Source of the DNA: Hypomyces perniciosus
Lineage: Eukaryota > Ascomycota > Sordariomycetes > Hypocreales > Hypocreaceae
Reading direction: 5' to 3'
Length of the DNA: 64,000 nucleotides
Assembly (NCBI GenBank): GCA_008477525.1
Contig: SPDT01000003.1
Location: 744,001 to 808,000 of the forward strand
Shown: in pieces, positions 10,583 to 22,465 of the stretch
How positions within the stretch are numbered: position 1 is the first letter of the stretch
Layout of the letters: each line of letters begins with the position of its first letter
Translations under genes and position numbers: made by a program
Notes under the pieces: generated by a model
What the model was told of the DNA's origin: nothing
What the model saw: only the letters and a program-made list of their open reading frames with translations
The model's database searches: none

Positions 10583-13500
10583 ACACCAATACGTGATTTC
10601 AGCCTGGGTGTTTATTCACGGCTTTAGATAGTCGTGCAGAGTGCAGAAGGACTATACTAAGGGATAGGTCCAAAATGGAAAACAGCTATTGATTTTCGGG
10701 CACCTTGTTTGATAAAAAGTGAGGCAATCCGCATGAGGCAATATTGACACTGAGGACGAAGTACGTACTCTACATATGTAGTACTGCTAAGGTACTATCT
10801 ACCTAGGTAGTACTATAGGTGTGGTGTAGTATTGCAGCTTCCCATTTGGTGAGGCGAAAATTTCAGGGTAGGCGAGGTGGTGAAGAGGGTGCAGCTGCCG
10901 AGTTATTTTGGGATCTACGGAGTACTGCTGACATCCAATGTCGCAATCATTTATTTCTCTTTGCTTCATCAACTAACTACCTAGTAGTTCTATGCAGCTG
11001 GCCTAACGTGATCAGTCATCTGTCGGTTCCTGTTCTGGTTTTCGATAATTACCGCAGCTGCAGTCGCGGATCCATCAATGGAACCTCGAAATCGAATCGA
11101 CTGGCGCAGGGGGCAGGCTGACAAGCTGATGACCCAGCAGCGCGTGCTGCACGCGAGTACGAGTGCTACTGTGACAGACAACAGACAACAGACAACAGGA
11201 AGCGTGAATCACCATCGTCATAACATCCATCACCAAGAGAGATACTACTACTACTACCACTGGTGATCGTGTGCTCGCGGCACAATGACCGACCGACCTC
11301 CCGATCCGAAGCACCGAGAAATTAGGTAGCAACACGATCATCTTCCCTCATCCTTGCCATCAATCTTCACCCGCAAAATGATGTGCATTTTGTGCTGTCT
11401 CGGCTGCTACCCCATAATACCATGGTTGGTCGAGGTCAGGCTTGACGTCTTGGCGTCGTCAGGGCAGCATTTGCGCCCCCCCCAGGCGTTTCGACAGGCT
11501 TATCGGGCCACCGAAGCCCTGTTCGTCCTGCAGCGTGCATGGAGGAGGCTGAGACACACCAGACGATCGACTCAGACTGGTCGTGGTGTGGACTTCGCTC
11601 AATCATTAGTACCTACATTGGATACATGCATGGAATCTTCGTTGTCTCAAAAGTGGCGTTCTCGTGGCTGTGTACGATCCCATCCTTCTACCACCACCAA
11701 CCTTTGCGGCCCGCCTTATTATTACATACTACCTTCGTACGGAGTACGGAGTACGAAAATATCCAGGCAGCCAACCATGAAAAGACCAGACTGGCAAGAC
11801 AACTAACTCCCCTCTGGCACATGAATATGAGCATCACCTGATGCATTGTATCCAATTGATTGGTCTTGAGAGGCACTCCGTCGCTTCGCATTGCCAATCC
11901 CATCCTACTCTTCTACCACTCGCACGAAGTTTTAGAAGCCCGCCCCAGTCCTGCTGGAATTTGTGAAGGGAGCGGGGGGGCCAAACTCAGGCTAGGTATC
12001 TCCTAATCTCCTAATTATAGGGACAGCCTGGTGGTTAATGGGTTGACGAGTGCCAGAGCCCCGATACCCCCGAGACGAGACCACGGTTAGCATGATCCTT
12101 CTCCTCAGGTTCATCGTTCATCCTCGTACCTGAACCGACGGAACGGCCCAATTCACTCGAGGTCGGACCGAACTAGCAGCGGTTATCACTTCGACTCTGT
12201 AGAGCTTATCGACGTCACCCAAATGCCAATCGTCCAATACTCCGTATGGTCGCTGCAAATCTTCGATTTAGGGAGATCGACATCAGCCGTGTCTGCTCCG
12301 CCTCCACAATCACCCATCTACCTACGGAGTACACAATTCTAATTCAAAGTCTTATTTCGCCCAGCGACAAAAAATCTGGGCGTATTCCATACAGTTTGGT
12401 AGGGCAGACACAGAAATGTGACACGAGCGGACTTGACGTCAATGTCACCAAGTCCGTTTGCTCTGACCGAGATGACTGTCCATAGAAGACGACGTGTGTC
12501 TAGACTAGACCAGCTCCTTTACTCGTATGCGTACGGAGTATACTACTACTACTAATGACCGACTGTAATATCATTCATTACAGGAGACAGACATCATACA
12601 CGTGCTTTCCCTTCAAACAGAAGCACTAATAATAAGCAATACAACTTGTGGTGAGGCTCTCTGCTAGCCTCATACTACGAGTACAGGCCTTGTCCCTGTC
12701 AGTTGACACATCAGGTGGATCACGCTTCTTTTGTTTCTTTTTGTTACTCCGTCCAGAGTACTCCTACTCCGGGGTCGGTGTCAGGCCTAGGCTGTCACTG
12801 GCACATCATTTGCAAAGTGCCTAGCCTCGTTCTAGGTGGCTGACACTTCACCTCGGGTGCATCATTATCTCTGGCTTCATGTCTCTCTTCTTGGCATAAT
12901 CTTTGTGGCTGAATTGTTGGTGATCACCCTGGGTGTGGCTGCGGCTGTTCATAGCCATTACTCATAGTACGTATTACCAACCACTAGTACGAAGCACTAC
13001 TCCTACTCTGACGTACGAGTAGCTTGGGCTATCCAAACGGTTTGGACCACTCGCCACTCGAGGATTAACTACCTAAAGGACGATCGATGTTGGACAGGGT
13101 TATCCACACGTGCACAATGCACCCGTTCATTCAGTCCTTCGGTCATTCATCATTCATTTGGTTGATGGGGTCCAGCCAGGCCAGGCCAGGCCAGGTCAGG
13201 TCCCAGCGGCCAGACCCATTGTGAAAGGCCCAACAGACAGGGATATGGAGGGCATTGCCATCACCTCTTGTCCCGTCGTGGCGATTCCGGGCCTCACCAA
13301 GCCCACACCACCCTTACGAGACTGGCCTGGACTGGCTGCATGTCGCACATTCTCCAGTCTCCCCATCCCCGCCAATCTGTGTACACGATTGTACCCCTCC
13401 CTCCTAGAGTAGCTCCTAGCAGCTCCTACGAGTACGAGTAGAGTGAGTCGACCTGGCTTGGATGCTTCAGACGGAGCACAGGAGGAGGTACCCACGCCCT

Positions 13501-14107
13501 TGAACACTGTTTCCGGGACTCATTTTTGCATTTCCACCCTGCCGGATCCTTCCGCCATTCTACGCTAAAGTCTTCTGGAAGCCTGGCTAGTCCTCTGTAT
13601 TCGACCGAAGCAAAGGTGCGCTTTACTGGAACTGACCTCCCCTGTACGTACTATACTACATGTTGAGCCCAGCGGTTCTCGTACTAATAAACTATATTAC
13701 ATATGACATCTCTCGCCTCACTCGAGCTCGGCTGCCTTACATTGCGCCCCTCTTGTTCACTGTATCTGCTGTGCTTCATTCTTGTTACACACACCTCTGA
13801 TACACACATATATACTATACATTACCCCCAGCCTGAACCTCACTACCTGTTCTTTTCTCCACACTCCTTCACGCAGATTGGAACCCGTTTGAGCCACGGA
13901 TACGTGGGCTGCTACAATTGGATCTGCTTCGTCTCCCATTGTCAGCTACAACGGGCAGGCCTGTCCTGCCATTCCCCCAGACTTGTTTCTTCTGCCAAAT
14001 AGATACCCAACCCTCACAATAGGCTTGCCCCGAGGGTGTCTACATCGCCACCAACTGTCTCCTGGTAAAACCACGCATACTTGCAAGCAAGTAAGCACAC
14101 TGCAAAC
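10583..14107. other. 3.5 kb spacer, probably the long promoter of the C2H2 gene
   Basis: No coding region can be supported here. TACGRAGTA copies lie at 11738-11746, 11745-11753, 12323-12331 and 12532-12540, with many near-matches such as TACGAGTA. GGCCA-type repeats lie near 13175-13200 (CCAGG units). The stretch 13640-14107 is CT-rich and reads like a long 5' leader. Very long upstream regions are common for fungal developmental regulators; whether that holds here is inference. Confidence 0.5.
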
Positions 14108-14969
14108 ATGGACAATGACATGAGCTTCAACGCCTACTCCCCGATGTACGAGTACAACGAGCACAACGATTCACGACTATGCAATGAATCGTTCATGTAT
14201 GGCACATATGGTGACGGACTGTCCCCCGAGCCTCAGTCATACTACCAGTCCGAACCCCTTAGTCGATATGGCAGCTCAGAAGGAAGCACTTATACCTCAT
14301 CCGCCCCTACGTCGCCGATGCCCATAAACAACTCATTCTACTCCCTTCAGGCGTCGCCTCCCCGGAGCTCGCCGTATCTCCAGTACCACGAGATGGCTGC
14401 CACACCACCAACCTCCTACTACGGCAGTCCGGACTTGGGTACTGGGCAAGAATTTACTTCGTCTATGAGGGCGATTTCCGAGGAATCACAGGCCGGCTCG
14501 TAAGTGTTGACCTCTTTGAAGCTCACCTTGGCGACATGAACTCGACTCACATGAGTATAGGACTTCCCTCGGTGGGCGTGACTATCCAGTATGCTGTCTT
14601 CATCCTGGCTGTGATGCCAAACCCTTCAAGCGTCGGGCCGACCTTGACCGCCACTACAAACACAAGCATGCGCCGGAATCGCTGAAGGAATCGTATTATT
14701 GCGATTACCCTCGCTGCGGACGACGCAGGGACCCGTTTCATCGCCGAGACCACTTCCGGGACCATCTGAGGGACTTTCACAAGGAAGACATCGAGAAACG
14801 CGGAGTCGCCGCCAAAGAGGACTGGTTTGAGGGCCGCAACGCAGCACACACGTGGTGGCGATGTACCAAATGCCTCAAGAGAATCTACATCAGCCGATAC
14901 GGCTACGAATGCCCAACCTGCAAGACGTCTTGCCAAGCCAGGAGAAAGGAGATCCGCCGTCGAGAATGA
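14108..14969 (+). CDS. C2H2-type zinc-finger transcription factor
   Basis: This is a probable DNA-binding regulator. Exons: 14108-14499 and 14561-14969 (266 aa); the intron has GTAAGT and TATAG ends. The N-terminal half (1-130) is rich in Ser, Tyr and Pro with no fold visible, a likely activation region. Exon 2 encodes the fingers: CCLHPGCDAKPFKRRADLDR with HYKHKH (a C2H2 finger), then YCDYPRCGRRRDPFHRRDHF with DHLRDFH (a second C2H2 finger), and a third possible zinc site, CTKCLKRI...CPTCKTSC. The protein ends KEIRRRE. I do not recognise a named orthologue. The long upstream spacer fits a tightly regulated gene. Confidence 0.85.
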
Positions 14970-17176
14970 GGCCTAGTGGGCCAAATCGCTATCAATGGCG
15001 TTATGGGATGACAGGGGCGGCAGCATTCCGATCCAAGGAAAAAAAAAAATATCCACGCAGACTACATGACTCCTTCTTCTCGCACCAACATTCACCTACT
15101 ATCCATCTCCAAGTGGGCTCTCTTCTTCTCCACCCATGATGATTAATGTATGTATGAGTATTGTCTCGAATACTACTGGCCATAGAATACCGCTGGAATA
15201 CCTAGCTACGAATCACTGAACGGCCAGAATACCCGCAAGCAATGATTTTACTGTTTTTTATGTATATAGCTCTTGCCCACAAAACCGGGGTTCTTGGGGG
15301 AGCAAGGGGAGCCAGGGCAGCGTTGAGCCCGCAACTCCAGCACAAAAAATTACGCAAAATTATGTCTCTCATCTTCCTTCTCATCAATCTGACGTTCACC
15401 CTTGTGGACTGTGGACTCTCTGCTCTTCACCCCACATAATTTTTTTTTCTTCTCTTCGACAAGTACCATTCTGTACATACCTTGCTGTCAAATCTAGAAC
15501 GCACTATTCAACTCAGTTTCTTACGGCTCCTTCAACTTAGTCCCCATTGTTACCCATGATTACCCACCCGTCCCACCTGTCTGGAGTCCAGTCGGCGTCT
15601 GCATGATAACACAACGGGCCAGACTATACCGCTCCCAGCGAGCTGTGGCTAGCGTCCAGCAGTGTTTATGGCTAGCTGGTCCCTTAGCATGTCGACAGAC
15701 ACGGCACAGGTTGTTTCACCAATATGTACCTATCTTCGTTTCTCTATCCCATGATCGTACACAGTGGGGTTGCAGAGAAGTGTGTGTGGGGAGCCAGCTT
15801 GCACAGAATCCTTCTAGAAGGCTTCGAAAGCGGAGAATCGAAGCAGACGAGGCAGTGCTGCGCGCTGTGATTGACTGGAGAGCCAGCCTGATGGGCTTGG
15901 GTGATTAGGGGCTGGCTTAGCAGGGCGCTTGTGGCTTGTTTAGGCGCACCTTTTTTTTTTATGTTATATTATTGTTTCGAGCAAATATAATCCGTTGGCG
16001 TCGTTTTTAGTAAGATACGAAAAAAGGGCGTGTGTTGGTTATGTCTATATCTGTACGGAGGGCGCATTCTGCTGACAACCTGGGGGCACGCACCAACACT
16101 ATGTACCAGGACATTTTCGGGATTAAGACGCCTTTGTATGTATGTATGTATGAGTATGGATGTTATTACGGAGAGAATGGACTATTTTACATGATGCTGA
16201 TGAACTGTGGAGCGCGCGGAGGAATAACGAGCGATCCAAGGGCATGGGGGGGGGATTTCGGTCATCAACTCAATCACTACTCGCAATAGTAGTACTCCGT
16301 AATACTACTATAAGATTGTTCGCTATTTTTGCTTTTGACTGTGCCGTCGTATATGGAGCAATCTATCCTAACAATGACAGATACGCAGTCGGTAAATAGA
16401 GATAGTGGTAACAGATACTCCGTAGATATGTCTGGATGGAGACTTCGGGCACTACCGAACCAAACAGGAAAAAATAAGCAAGCCACTATCAGCACAAAAA
16501 GGCAGATTGGTGCAAAATTATTCCGTGCACTATTCCGGTACTACTATGTTGGAGCATTACTCGTATGTACAATTCCGTCGTATAGAATACGGATTCCCGG
16601 AATAATTCGTCTGGGCCATCTTATCACTTGGCTGGGTTTACGGAGTAGACGTGTGATCCTTTTGATCCTGGCTTCTTTGTTCTCTCCATTCCCTTAGTAC
16701 TAACTCCTAGCTTAGGACTTTGCTTAAACGGTGTACGGGGTACCATGTCCGGCTTTTGCCATGGCAGGCCCCTTGCTTAATTGGCGTTAATCGCGCATTT
16801 TGCAACTACTACTATGTACTGTAGTAGTGGTGCTACTATGGGTGAGATGACAAGTTGACGAACGATGGATCGACAGCCGCGGGAAAAAAGGGGATTACTC
16901 ATCCGCCGTAGGATTTCCCCTTGTCCCTTTTCATCTTGGCTTTTCATTTGGCAAGTAAGATGTATAGGACCCCTGATTGCTTGTCTGCTTGTGTGACCAA
17001 TGGTGAGAAGGAACTCATAGGAGTAGTATGGGGACCTGCAACATACTATCACATATCATCAGATTGGTATATCCACCGGATGCAGGCACAGCGGGTATGT
17101 CGAGATCGGCAACACACTGCTCCGTATGTAGGTAGTACTACTAGTAGTATGTACATCCTCGTAACTCACTCGCCGC
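14970..17176. other. 2.2 kb spacer between two convergent genes
   Basis: There is no supported gene. The region has short homopolymers (A run at 15039-15048, T run near 15950), a TATG repeat (about 16136-16151) and a TACTCCGTA copy at 16293-16301. The small frames at 15603-15908 and 16329-16697 have no recognisable features. Confidence 0.5.
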
Positions 17177-19438
17177 TTATGGACTCTCCTCGATAGGATC
17201 GCCGTCAAAATTAGGCACCGATCGTATATCGGGTCGGCCACTATCCCTTCTTCGTCGCTGACCACGACCACGTCCCCTTGTAGGCAATTCTGCTCGTAGC
17301 AATTCCTGGGTCCCATCTGAAGCAGCAGTAGTCGAGTGAGCTAGTCTCCCCACGAATTGACGTGGCTGACGAAACCGAAAATCAGCATCCCGCCTCTTGT
17401 TGGGTGACGGAGACGCCGGATGTGCTACATGTACTGCAGCTGAGGAGCTAGCAGTAGCGCTGCTCATGATCTCCTCAAGAGCCGCTGTAGTAGTATTTGG
17501 CGTGTCATCAGAGATCGCCGCTGCTCCAGGGTTCTCGCACTCGGAACAATAGTCTACCCTTAGAACGGGGCTTGTGGTTACTATTAGGTGTTTGTGTGAG
17601 ACTGACGGTGGTTCGGTCACATCACTTGGTAAATGTGCTTGTGGCGGTAAGAGCTGTTCCTGCGCCTCCTCAAATGCTCGCTGCCGAATTTCCGCAGCGT
17701 CCTCATCAAATACAAACTTCTTCCATATTTCGTCCTCGTCTACTTCGGCGCTAGTATCAGATTGAAGCTCTGTAGGAATATCGCGGCTAGCGCGCTCTTG
17801 TTCTCCCACTTCAATCAAATCGACAAGGTCTCGACTCTTCGGTACATTCCGTATGCTTGACAGGGGGCCATCAATGTCTTCAGGGGGTTTGTCCATCACC
17901 GGTATATCACTTACCACCTTCGGAATGGACTGCGTAATACGATGATCCTTTGAGCGTATATGGTGGGTCTCGGAGAAATTGTGTGATTCCAACGTACTGG
18001 TTGGCATCATGCTAAGGTCAGTGATGGGGGTGAGAACTAATGGCAGTGCCGTTGACGATCCCGGAAAATCATTTTCATGGCGTGATTCCTTATCATTAGT
18101 AGTGCTATTAGTGCCGCCCTCGGCCGTACTTTCGGATACGACAATATACGATGAACTCATTGTTGGCCGAATTCCGTAATCGCGGGGACGTAGTGCGCGA
18201 GACCCGGCAGAGATTGATGTTGTCTCGAGGCTATTGCGACCTCTAGATTCTCTAGATTGCACAACTGGCTCTTCACATGCGTGAAGCCAGTCCCTCCACT
18301 TTTCATCATTGATTCTGGTGTGAGTGTCAGGGGAGGCTGCATCGCTGGCCTGTGCAACTGTGCTGCCCGTTGATTCTGGGCCAGGGGACCAGAGCCGAAG
18401 GAGTGGCAATAGCTCACCACGTGTCGGTGTAGGATGGTGAAGCATTCTTGGAGAAGACAATATGACATATCGTGCGGAATCTTTATTTCCCAGTTTCCGT
18501 AAATTCATATTTTTATCGGTTGAATATTTCTTCAGGATTCGATCGCCGGGCAAGTGTTTCTGGCAGCTCCTTTCCAAGAAGAGGCGACTGACACCAGGTG
18601 AGGGTCGGTCCGATTTGCCATTGGACGAGAGAAAAGATGTAGATGATGCACAGGTAGTGCATGATGGAGCTCGGGGTAATGGAGGTGTTTTATTTCGTGA
18701 CTCCCAGTCACGTAGAGTAGTTTGACCACCGATGTTGCTCGCCGGACTTCTAACGGAATTGCTAGCCAGACTCCAACGAAAATCTTGGTTTCCAACTCGA
18801 ATTCTCATCGAATCGGTAAGAGGAGGAGGGATAGACTGTTTCTCATATCCGTTTCCATGTTTCTTCTGGAGACTAGCAGAGGATTGTTTGTCTCGGTGAC
18901 TGGATTTGCGAGAACGTGGCTGTTGTTCCGCAGTACTCTGGACTACTGTGGGTTTCTCTTTCTTCCAGGAGAGGTCGAGGACCGGCGGCTTTTGTAGCCC
19001 GACCCCTGTCCAATCCCGCTTTTGCAAAAGCCTTTGTCTCTTGGCCTCGAGATCGTGAGCTTCGTGGCTCTCGGATGACTGTCGTTCTGATATGGACGAC
19101 CTGTTTCTCTTGCCCAATCGAAAGAGCATGGAGGATCCGCTGCCATCATATCCAGGAATATTTTCAGAATCATTCAAACTTCCGAGAGTCGTGCTTGCGG
19201 TCGGTTTATTCTTCATCTGCCGCGAGCGCGAGGAGGTGGAGGTTTGGCTGCTGACCGTTGGGGATTTGGGTATATAGCTCGGGACGAACTTGGCGGCAGA
19301 AGAAGACGTAAGCTTGGGAGCGGAATCGTGGTGCGGTTGAGTTCGTGCTTTTGCAAAATATTGTTTCTGACGAGCAGCCTCTTCGTTCCAGCCTTTCCGT
19401 CGAGAATGGCGAGAAAGAGCGCCTTCTGTCCAGTTCAT
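17177..19438 (-). CDS. Large basic, probably nuclear protein of unknown function
   Basis: This is one uninterrupted 753-aa frame, far too long to be chance. I cannot name it. The N-terminus (MNWTEGALSRHSRRKGWNEE, then ARQKQYFAKAR) is basic and amphipathic and may be the conserved part. A second cluster is DLEAKRQRLLQKRDWTGVGL near residue 135. The middle is Ser/Thr rich and probably disordered. Near residues 555-580 there is an acidic patch (EVDEDEIWKKFVFDEDAAEI). The C-terminus has Arg-rich segments (PNKRRDADFRFRQPRQF and RGRGRGQRRRRD) that look like nuclear localisation signals. No catalytic motif is visible. Confidence 0.7.
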   Translation of the reverse strand: MNWTEGALSRHSRRKGWNEEAARQKQYFAKARTQPHHDSAPKLTSSSAAKFVPSYIPKSPTVSSQTSTSSRSRQMKNKPTASTTLGSLNDSENIPGYDGSGSSMLFRLGKRNRSSISERQSSESHEAHDLEAKRQRLLQKRDWTGVGLQKPPVLDLSWKKEKPTVVQSTAEQQPRSRKSSHRDKQSSASLQKKHGNGYEKQSIPPPLTDSMRIRVGNQDFRWSLASNSVRSPASNIGGQTTLRDWESRNKTPPLPRAPSCTTCASSTSFLSSNGKSDRPSPGVSRLFLERSCQKHLPGDRILKKYSTDKNMNLRKLGNKDSARYVILSSPRMLHHPTPTRGELLPLLRLWSPGPESTGSTVAQASDAASPDTHTRINDEKWRDWLHACEEPVVQSRESRGRNSLETTSISAGSRALRPRDYGIRPTMSSSYIVVSESTAEGGTNSTTNDKESRHENDFPGSSTALPLVLTPITDLSMMPTSTLESHNFSETHHIRSKDHRITQSIPKVVSDIPVMDKPPEDIDGPLSSIRNVPKSRDLVDLIEVGEQERASRDIPTELQSDTSAEVDEDEIWKKFVFDEDAAEIRQRAFEEAQEQLLPPQAHLPSDVTEPPSVSHKHLIVTTSPVLRVDYCSECENPGAAAISDDTPNTTTAALEEIMSSATASSSAAVHVAHPASPSPNKRRDADFRFRQPRQFVGRLAHSTTAASDGTQELLRAELPTRGRGRGQRRRRDSGRPDIRSVPNFDGDPIEESP

Positions 19439-20360
19439 CTTGAAGGATCTCTCGGCATGCGGGATGCATCGTGTTGATGGGAAGGATGAAGGTCGATTCT
19501 ATCAAGTGGTATGAGAGGAGAAAAGATGTATCGCCAGTGCCTGAGGCAGATGATGAGGCAGATGATGAGGCAGATGATGAATGTGACCAGAGATGTGCAA
19601 GAGGAAGGAGGCGGCGAAGTCACCTGTAAAGCCTCTGTAGTACCTTGGACTCGGAGCCATAAAACCGGTAAAAGAGAGCCGAAATAAGCACTTCTTACCT
19701 GGTAAATGCTGAAATCGCTAGTAGATTAGTTAGTGATTTAATAGTATCACCAATTCAGACCAGAAATTGAAGCCTTGTAAGCTTAGCGCGTCGTGTAAAT
19801 GAGCAGCGATATTGTGGACGAGACGCCTGTATTAGAGTCTGGAGATGCCTCACAAGCTGTACATGAATAGCAATTCCAATCTATCGTGGACGATAAATAC
19901 GAGGTTTGATACCGCAAAGACGCGATAAATCCTCAACTTTTGATACACAAGTACAGAGTACGGAGTAATAACTGTGGAAACGGTTTGATATTTGGCAATG
20001 CATGATGCCTCTTCAGGAGAAATGCTGAAGCTTCATCGTCTTTTAAACCAAAGACGAAACAGAAACCTAATTCAGCTACATTGGCACACATGTGTAAAGG
20101 GCTGAATTGCGTCGCATCAAATTACCAGATGTGTTGGTCAGACAGTTTGCGATACACGGTGCGGAAACGATATATTCACTGTAGGAGCTTACCCCTGCAG
20201 TCACCAGTGGCCACCTATGACGAAGGTCCAGAATGAGCGGGACGTGCATCAACATCGAATCGACATAGCAACACAGTATTACCAAGACCTCGTCAACCAT
20301 CACCAACAACCCGAATAAGTGTACCGTGCACGAACTGTTACGTCAAACCCCGAGCTCAAT
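19439..20360. other. Divergent spacer upstream of two genes
   Basis: This is the upstream region shared by the unknown gene on - and the golgin-like gene on +. It holds a 12-bp tandem repeat close to the first gene and a TACGGAGTA at 19959-19967. No other gene is seen. Confidence 0.5.
19542..19580. repeat. 12-bp tandem repeat, about 3 copies
   Basis: The unit GAGGCAGATGAT is repeated about three times in tandem, roughly 105-140 bp upstream of the start of the 753-aa protein, probably in its leader or promoter. Confidence 0.85.
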
Positions 20361-22115
20361 ATGGCGGACGCAGCCGAAAAGGAGCGCCAGGAGAAGATTG
20401 CCGCTGCGAAGAAGCGCGTAAGCAGAGGTCCCACCTTGACTAGGGCTGCCCTTCCAGCTTGTACTAACCCAGGTCTCCTCCAGGTCGAGCAATTGAAGAA
20501 GAAGAATAAGAAGAAGGGGTCTTCAAGCAAAAAGGAAGAGACAAAGGAAGAAACCACAGATGCTCCCGCTCCCGACACCGTTGAGGAAACTCCAGATCAA
20601 CCCGAAGAGGCGGACAAGCCCGAAGATAACATCGAGGACAAGGCCGAGGAGTTATCGCCATCCGAAACCCCATCTCTTGCGCAACAATCGAAACTGAGAT
20701 CTACATCATTCCGTGCTGCCTCTGGTTCTGGCCCAGGTGCCCTCTCCCCAGCACCTTTCAGCCCTGATGGCGATACCGCGCCGGACATTTACAGGAAGCA
20801 TGTTGCTAGGATAGAGGAACTGGAGAAGGAGAACAAGCGCCTGGCTAAAGAATCAGCGGACATAGAGAAGCGATGGCAGAAGGCCGAGGAAGAATTGGCT
20901 GACCTTCGTGAGGCTGATGGCGATGACGCCTCAGGCAAGGGTGACAAGGATGGTCAAACAGAGAAGCTGGTACGTCAGGGCATCGTTGTCGTTCTTGCAG
21001 GTATTGATTAACTAAAACCGCCATAGAAGAGTGAAATTGCTTCCTTGCAGCGCCAGAACGCTCAGCTCCAACAGCAAGTTTCGCGAGGTTCTGGCCACCG
21101 TCCATCAGTATCTATGGCCTCACCTCCTCCCGGGCTTCAGGCAGAACTCGACGCCAAATCAGCCACCATCGAGTCTATGGAAATCGAAATCTCCAAGCTG
21201 AAAGCTCGTGTTGAGCGCCAGGAGAGCGGTGCATCTTCAGAAAAGGAACAGATTATCGCACTAGAAGACAAAGTTGCCCGCGCAGAGGCTGCAGCAGGTA
21301 AGGCCCAGCGTGAGTTGCAAGACTTGAAGCGCAACCTCGAACGCACAACAGAAAAGGCTATACGCGAGGGTAGCGAGCGGACGAGTGCAGAGACTCGGGC
21401 CAAGACTTTGGAACATGACCTAGAAGAGGTGACAAAGGCAAAGGACGAGCTGGAGAAGAAGGTTGAGGGGCTTGAGAAGAAAGTCACCACCTTAACCACT
21501 CTACACAAAGAACAGGACGCACGATCTCAAACCCTGAGGAGAGAGAAGGAAAAGGCCGAAAAGGACTCCACGGAATTACGTGAAAAGGTTGAAAAACTGG
21601 AGAACGAAAATATCAAACTCCGGAGCCGCAGGTCTGCGGATGGCGGTGGTGGGCTTGATGATGAAGGCGTGGACGAGCTTGAGAATGAAGAGAGACTTAA
21701 GCTGGAGAAGAAGATTCGCAGTCTTGAAGCCGAAAACCACGAGCTTCGTAGCGGGGCCTGGATTGAGAAGCGTCGCGAGATGGAGGCAACGAGTCCCGCC
21801 TTCCACGACGTGGACCTCTCTGGTGGCAGCATACCCCCGCCTCACAAGAAGGGTTCTACTGGCGGTATTGGTGACTTCATCGCCCATGGCCTGAATGCTC
21901 TGGCTGGAGGCGGCGATGAGGAGTTCTTGGAAGATGACGACATGGAATTCGACGAGGACGCCTTCCGGAAGGCGCATGAGGAGGAGTCGAAGAGGCGTCT
22001 TGAGAGGATCAAGGAGATTAAGAGGTCACTCAAACACTGGGAAGGCTGGAGGCTGGATATTGTCGATACACGAAGGGGCGGAGGGGAAGGCATTGGGGAG
22101 ATTTTTGAGATTTAG
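20361..22115 (+). CDS. Long coiled-coil protein, golgin-like
   Basis: Exons: 20361-20417, 20484-20969 and 21027-22115 (543 aa). The N-terminus (ERQEKIAAAKKRVEQLKKKN) resembles the short basic helix that begins GM130-type golgins; this is a resemblance, not proof. A low-complexity acidic linker follows. Continuous heptad-rich coiled coil then runs from about residue 145 to 430 (EELEKENKRLAKE, LEKKVEGLEKKVTTL, VEKLENENIKLRS). The C-terminal 110 residues include FLEDDDMEFDEDAFRKAHEE and LKHWEGWRLDIVD, which may be the conserved end. A role in Golgi tethering is inference. Intron 1 (66 nt) has a perfect TACTAAC branch site yet is in frame with no stop, so retention would still give a full protein. 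Confidence 0.75.
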
Positions 22116-22465
22116 ACATTTTGGTGTATGGGAAATGATTATGATACCAAGGTCAAACCAACCTGGTGAACAGGAACGGGTTCAGGAACGGGTTCATGAC
22201 CGAGTCGCCTTGTAGCACGTGTCCATTACTAGAGTATTGTACTGGAAATGGAGACTCGGGCCGACCCTCAATGGTTGCTCTGTGAAGGGGACTGCGCCGT
22301 CCATACCATGTGGCATCAAGACCGTCTAAGCCGGTCGGCCCGGCATTATCAACACTGGAGACATGGTTGATATGCGGGGAAGATTGAGCCCCAACTTACA
22401 CATCATCCTTGATTACTGCACAAAAATCCGACTGTTCACTGAGAGAGACCACGGCAATACAGACA
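22116..22465. other. Spacer upstream of the SDR gene
   Basis: This holds the golgin-like 3' end and the SDR promoter. A direct repeat of CAGGAACGGGTT lies near 22170-22195. Nothing else is seen. Confidence 0.5.
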
